Shown in pieces: positions 43,872 to 46,400 of a stretch of DNA of 46,400 bases (the stretch's first letter is position 1; every line of letters begins with the position of its first letter). The stretch lies in assembly GCA_017617315.1 (NCBI GenBank), contig JAFZWM010000009.1:1-46400 (forward strand), given 5' to 3'. The DNA is from Bacteroidaceae bacterium. GTDB lineage: Bacteria; Bacteroidota; Bacteroidia; Bacteroidales; Bacteroidaceae. The notes below the pieces were generated by a model. It saw only the letters and a list, made by a program, of their open reading frames with translations, had not been told where the DNA came from and searched no databases. The position numbers were made by a program, and so were the translations under genes.

Positions 43872-44399
43872 TCAGATGTTACTTTTGTTTCTGTTTCTAC
43901 GCAATTTTTTCTGGGCTTGACCTTGTATCTTATATTCATAATTTTTCAAACCACCATCCCCTGTAAAAATCTCAACTTCATAAGTGGGCGCAAACTGTTG
44001 TGCAATCTGTACGATAGCTGCATCGCCAATAGATTGATTTTCTGTGAGGGCTGTTTTTTCCCATTCCTCAACCAGGACAGATAGATTGTCTACATTCCAT
44101 AGAGAATGCTGCATATCAATAGCAATCCAAGGTGTTTCACCTTTAGCCGAAGAGATAATCATAGAACTGAGTTCTTTTATAGATTGCTTTTTGTTACCAT
44201 TTGCATGTGCTATATGGTTTCCCGTTTCTATAATCGTAGCAATTGGCAAGAGTAATTTTGTTCCCTTTGCCATTTCTTCTTCTATATGCTGTGCCACTAT
44301 GTCATAGGTGTATTCGTTATTTTTACCCGTTGTTTCCATACCTGGCACTTTAAGCCATACGCACATGATAGATGTGTCAATAATTAGAATTTTTGCCAT
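43872..44399 (-). CDS. PIN-domain nuclease, partner of the ATPase
   Basis: It has 175 residues. The four PIN acidic residues are in place: Asp8 in LIIDTSIM, Glu58 in ATIIETGNH, Asp126 in SIGDAAIVQ and Asp148 in IFTGDGGLK. PIN domains are RNases used as toxins and in RNA decay. The gene lies 3 bp after the stop of the ATPase gene, on the same strand, so the two are translated as a pair. The C terminus is basic (KKLRRNRNKSN). No antitoxin-type gene is next to it. The pair is AT-rich compared with the adjacent gene stretches. Confidence 0.85.
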   Translation of the reverse strand: MAKILIIDTSIMCVWLKVPGMETTGKNNEYTYDIVAQHIEEEMAKGTKLLLPIATIIETGNHIAHANGNKKQSIKELSSMIISSAKGETPWIAIDMQHSLWNVDNLSVLVEEWEKTALTENQSIGDAAIVQIAQQFAPTYEVEIFTGDGGLKNYEYKIQGQAQKKLRRNRNKSNI

Positions 44400-44402
44400 A
44401 GC

Positions 44403-45587
44403 TTATATTCTCCCATTTACCATTGATAGACCAATGCTTCCACTTGCCATCAAATTGACAAGATTTTCATTTTCGTCTAAAGTTTTCAGTTCACTGCTTC
44501 CTGTCTGTTCATTTCGTTTAACGTAAGTGATACATGGAATCATATCTGTTCCCAGCGAATCTATCAGGTACGGATTGTGAGTCGTGCACAATACATCGAT
44601 ATTGCGTTCTTCTCCTATTTCCTCCAAAGCCTTAATTAGTTCTTTAGATCTGGAAGGATGAAGACCATTATCAACCTCTTCAATAAGTAGTAAAGTTTTT
44701 TCTGGCAAAGTCAGCAATGCTGTGACAATGGCAATAAAACGCAGAGTACCATCTGACATTCCTCTTGCATCCAATTTCTGAGTCTTACCCTCAATCCAGC
44801 TCTCTTCACAATAAAGCATAGCATCCTTTCCAAACATGCCAACTGTTTCTGTCCATACTCTTACAATATCTCGCTCTGGAAGAGGTCGAACAAAATCTGC
44901 AATTTTTTTCTGAAGTCTGCTTTTCTCGGATTCTTCAATAGCAGCAATAACTCCTGCAATATTAGAAGCATCTTCTTTAAGTTCCTTTTGTAACGGAGTA
45001 TAATTCCTCATCAGTGGTGCTATAGGGTTAAGCATAAATATATTCTTGAAACTATTGAGCACTATGTTAATTCCATCAGTCACCTCTTTGAGCAGACCCG
45101 CAGAAGCAAGCTGAAACAGAGCGCTTTTGTCCTTAAGTACCTGTAGCGTTCTTCTACGTCCTTGTTTTGCCGTGTATGATGTCATAGATAAGAGCATTTT
45201 ATTTGGCAAAACTTTGTTTTCGTCTGTTAGCAACAAATCCTTTAAATTTGTAGACAGACATTCCTTGGTAATTACAAGTTTCTCGTCAATCTTGGAAAAC
45301 TCAATAGTATATAAGTAGTCAGTGTCGTTATTGTGAATTTTTACATCTATGCCACAGCGAGCTTCATCACGGCTGATTATCCAGTCCTTTCCTCCTCTAA
45401 TGTCAGAACCTACGTCATCTATTGTAGCTCCTTTTGCCAGTTCGGACAAAAAGTGCAATGCATCAAGCACATTAGACTTACCACTAGCATTAAAACCTAT
45501 GATAAATGTAAGTGGTTCAATGTACAATTTGGAATTTTTATAACTTTTCCAATTTCTTAATGTTATTTCTTCTATCATAATTATCAA
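44403..45587 (-). CDS. ABC-type/AAA ATPase of the OLD-AAA_21 group
   Basis: It has 394 residues from the ATG at 45587; a second ATG three codons on is also possible. Walker A is GFNASGKS (31-38). The C-terminal half carries the signature-like SDGTLRF (278-284), Walker B LLLIEEVD with Glu304 as the probable catalytic base (299-306), and an H-loop CTTHNPYLID with His337. This is the SMC/ABC-like layout shared by ATPases of anti-phage systems such as Septu (PtuA), PARIS (AriA) and RloA, here without a TOPRIM or HNH tail. The helical insert between the halves is ~200 residues. It is followed 3 bp later by the PIN nuclease gene, its likely effector. Confidence 0.9.
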   Translation of the reverse strand: MIIMIEEITLRNWKSYKNSKLYIEPLTFIIGFNASGKSNVLDALHFLSELAKGATIDDVGSDIRGGKDWIISRDEARCGIDVKIHNNDTDYLYTIEFSKIDEKLVITKECLSTNLKDLLLTDENKVLPNKMLLSMTSYTAKQGRRRTLQVLKDKSALFQLASAGLLKEVTDGINIVLNSFKNIFMLNPIAPLMRNYTPLQKELKEDASNIAGVIAAIEESEKSRLQKKIADFVRPLPERDIVRVWTETVGMFGKDAMLYCEESWIEGKTQKLDARGMSDGTLRFIAIVTALLTLPEKTLLLIEEVDNGLHPSRSKELIKALEEIGEERNIDVLCTTHNPYLIDSLGTDMIPCITYVKRNEQTGSSELKTLDENENLVNLMASGSIGLSMVNGRI

Positions 45588-45613
45588 ATTTCAATTACTT
45601 CAACATGAAGTTC

Positions 45614-45706
45614 TTATTTTGGTCGATGAAACTCAAAAGATGTGCTTTTAAGAGCTTCTTTTACTTTCAGTCTGAAGAACTTGTTTATTTGTATCTCGTT
45701 ATGCAT
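45614..45706 (-). CDS. Possible 30-residue ORF upstream of the ATPase
   Basis: The ATG at 45706 opens MHNEIQINKFFRLKVKEALK and ends at the TAA at 45614-45616, 27 bp before the ATPase start. It is basic and helical. It may be a leader peptide, a small third component of the ATPase-PIN unit, or chance. No -7 element precedes it. Confidence 0.25.
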   Translation of the reverse strand: MHNEIQINKFFRLKVKEALKSTSFEFHRPK

Positions 45707-45810
45707 ATTTGTGTATTTTTGTTTATGATGTAAAATTATACATTTTTCTTTGAATACCATACACAAAATCGTGAAAATTACACAAATCGGGATGAATTTT
45801 GTTTTCAGTT

Positions 45811-45833
45811 CAGTCGAATTCGCAATTCGACTG
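45811..45833. repeat. Palindrome with 3-nt loop beside dispersed repeat copy B
   Basis: CAGTCGAATT-CGC-AATTCGACTG, a 10-bp perfect stem. Its CGAATT/AATTCG core and 3-nt loop recall the hairpin at 984-1002 near the other repeat copy. Confidence 0.7.
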
Positions 45834-45848
45834 AGAGAAATAATTGGA

Positions 45849-45913
45849 AATTTGCCGCTCGGCCTATGGATTCTTGCTACCGAATGGACGCGAGAATTCC
45901 CACCGCTAAAAAA
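45849..45913 (-). repeat. Dispersed repeat, copy B (inverted)
   Basis: Its reverse complement matches 1087-1152, sharing TTTTTT, AGCGGTGGGAATTCT, TTCGGTAGCAAG, CCATAGG and GAGCG. About seven substitutions and one single-base indel separate the copies. The rest of 45588-46134 holds no gene I can support. Confidence 0.7.
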
Positions 45914-46134
45914 AGCAAATGGTTTTGTGGTAATCAGATGCTTTGTCGCGATTGTAATCGTCAGAAATCGGGCAAGTAACCGCAGCACTATCTCCGAAAA
46001 TATCTATATATGTGATATTTGCAAAGTCGGGGAGTGGCAGCAATTCGGCATTAAGCCAGGTGGGGAATGTGCATAAACAAAGGCGTGGCGGAAATTATTT
46101 TTGAAAAATATCGCAAAAAAATCGCTAAAAAACA

Positions 46135-46164
46135 TTGCTTATTCAAAAAATGTGCTTATCTTTG
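46135..46164 (+). promoter_or_regulatory. Promoter of the tRNA-Pro pair
   Basis: TTG (46135-46137), a 19-bp spacer, and TATCTTTG (46157-46164) form a good Bacteroidetes promoter, about 40 bp before the first tRNA. Confidence 0.75.
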
Positions 46165-46203
46165 CACCGCTTTTAAGAAACAAGGCTTTAAGAATTGTTG
46201 TTT

Positions 46204-46278
46204 CGGGGTGTAGCGCAGTCCGGTTAGCGCATCTGTTTTGGGAACAGAGGGTCCCAGGTTCGAATCCTGGTACCCCGA
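46204..46278 (+). tRNA. tRNA-Pro(UGG), copy 1
   Basis: The acceptor arms CGGGGTG and TACCCCG pair (one G-U). The D arm, the anticodon stem TCTGT/ACAGA with loop TTTGGGA (anticodon TGG), and the T arm with GGTTCGAATCC are all present. The discriminator base is A; CCA is not encoded (ACA follows). Confidence 0.95.
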
Positions 46279-46323
46279 CACAGAAAAGCAAATAGAAAAA
46301 TTCTTAGGCATTGAAAAATGTTT

Positions 46324-46398
46324 CGGGGTGTAGCGCAGTCCGGTTAGCGCATCTGTTTTGGGAACAGAGGGTCCCAGGTTCGAATCCTGGTACCCCGA
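46324..46398 (+). tRNA. tRNA-Pro(UGG), copy 2
   Basis: Identical to copy 1 over its whole length and the 3 bases before it. It lies 45 bp downstream of copy 1 and ends 2 bases before the window edge, so both are probably cut from one transcript started at 46135-46164. Confidence 0.95.
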
Positions 46399-46400
46399 CA

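Noticed and set aside
45750-46076. 108-codon plus-strand frame downstream of a TATTTTTG at 45714
   Set aside because: It runs across the hairpin and the dispersed repeat, and the product shows no domain; the -7 match is probably chance in AT-rich DNA.
46101-46295. 64-codon frame over the first tRNA
   Set aside because: It overlaps the tRNA promoter and tRNA gene, which are certain.

Overview
The window is chromosomal DNA from a member of the Bacteroidales, most likely Prevotellaceae or a close relative; the genus is an inference. The reasons are: repeated Bacteroidetes-type promoters (TAnnTTTG at -7, in several cases with TTG or TTTG 18-20 bp upstream) in front of genes with no Shine-Dalgarno; a lipoprotein form of the Omp85/TamA family (TamL); DUF2059 and PadR-PspC genes of Bacteroidetes type; a secreted M6 protease with a Bacteroidales-style C-terminal tail; and a GH51 arabinofuranosidase in a window otherwise rich in housekeeping genes.

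Layout. 1-1250: 3' end of a beta-propeller-like gene, then a cluster of 3-nt-loop hairpins and one copy of a dispersed repeat. 1253-6000: tamL (-) divergent from a TrmH/SpoU methyltransferase (+), then L-serine dehydratase (+). 6055-14110 (all -): SulP anion transporter, hrpB helicase, a ViaA-like VWA protein, a RavA-like MoxR ATPase, a small membrane protein, and a small ORF with an in-frame stop. 14385-19343 (+): padR-pspC operon with a candidate operator, secreted alpha/beta hydrolase, and a frameshifted M6 metalloprotease. 19461-20441 (-): two tandem DUF805 genes. 20711-24863 (+): AT-rich GT-C-like membrane protein, AlaX-like editing-domain protein, Tex. 24982-28745 (-): small lipoprotein, SerB, UPF1/IGHMBP2-like helicase. 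28810-31481 (+): frameshifted GH51. 31591-32991 (-): an AT-rich protein joining CoiA-like Zn and nuclease-like regions to a C-terminal SLOG domain. 33177-40878 (-): asnB, gltD, gltB. 40879-41856: 978 bp without a convincing gene, holding an 11-bp phased minisatellite capped by a hairpin. 41857-43620: DUF2059 gene, msrA 3' remnant, acidic unknown protein, TfoX-N protein. 43677-45587 (-): DUF2059 remnant abutting an AT-rich PIN nuclease and ABC-type ATPase pair. 45588-46400: second, inverted copy of the dispersed repeat, then two identical tRNA-Pro(UGG) genes.

How the genes fit together. The gltB-gltD-asnB cluster covers ammonia assimilation and amide transfer. SerB (making serine) and SdaA (degrading it) sit at opposite ends of serine metabolism. 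TamL belongs to outer-membrane biogenesis. RavA-ViaA-HrpB form one transcription unit with a small membrane protein.

Two AT-rich units stand out as possible undescribed conflict or defence functions: the ATPase-PIN pair, whose last stop codon coincides with the truncation point of a DUF2059 gene, and the CoiA-like/nuclease-SLOG fusion. Several loci look decayed (M6 protease, GH51, msrA, DUF2059 copy, small ORF near 13.8 kb), which could be real pseudogenization or assembly error.
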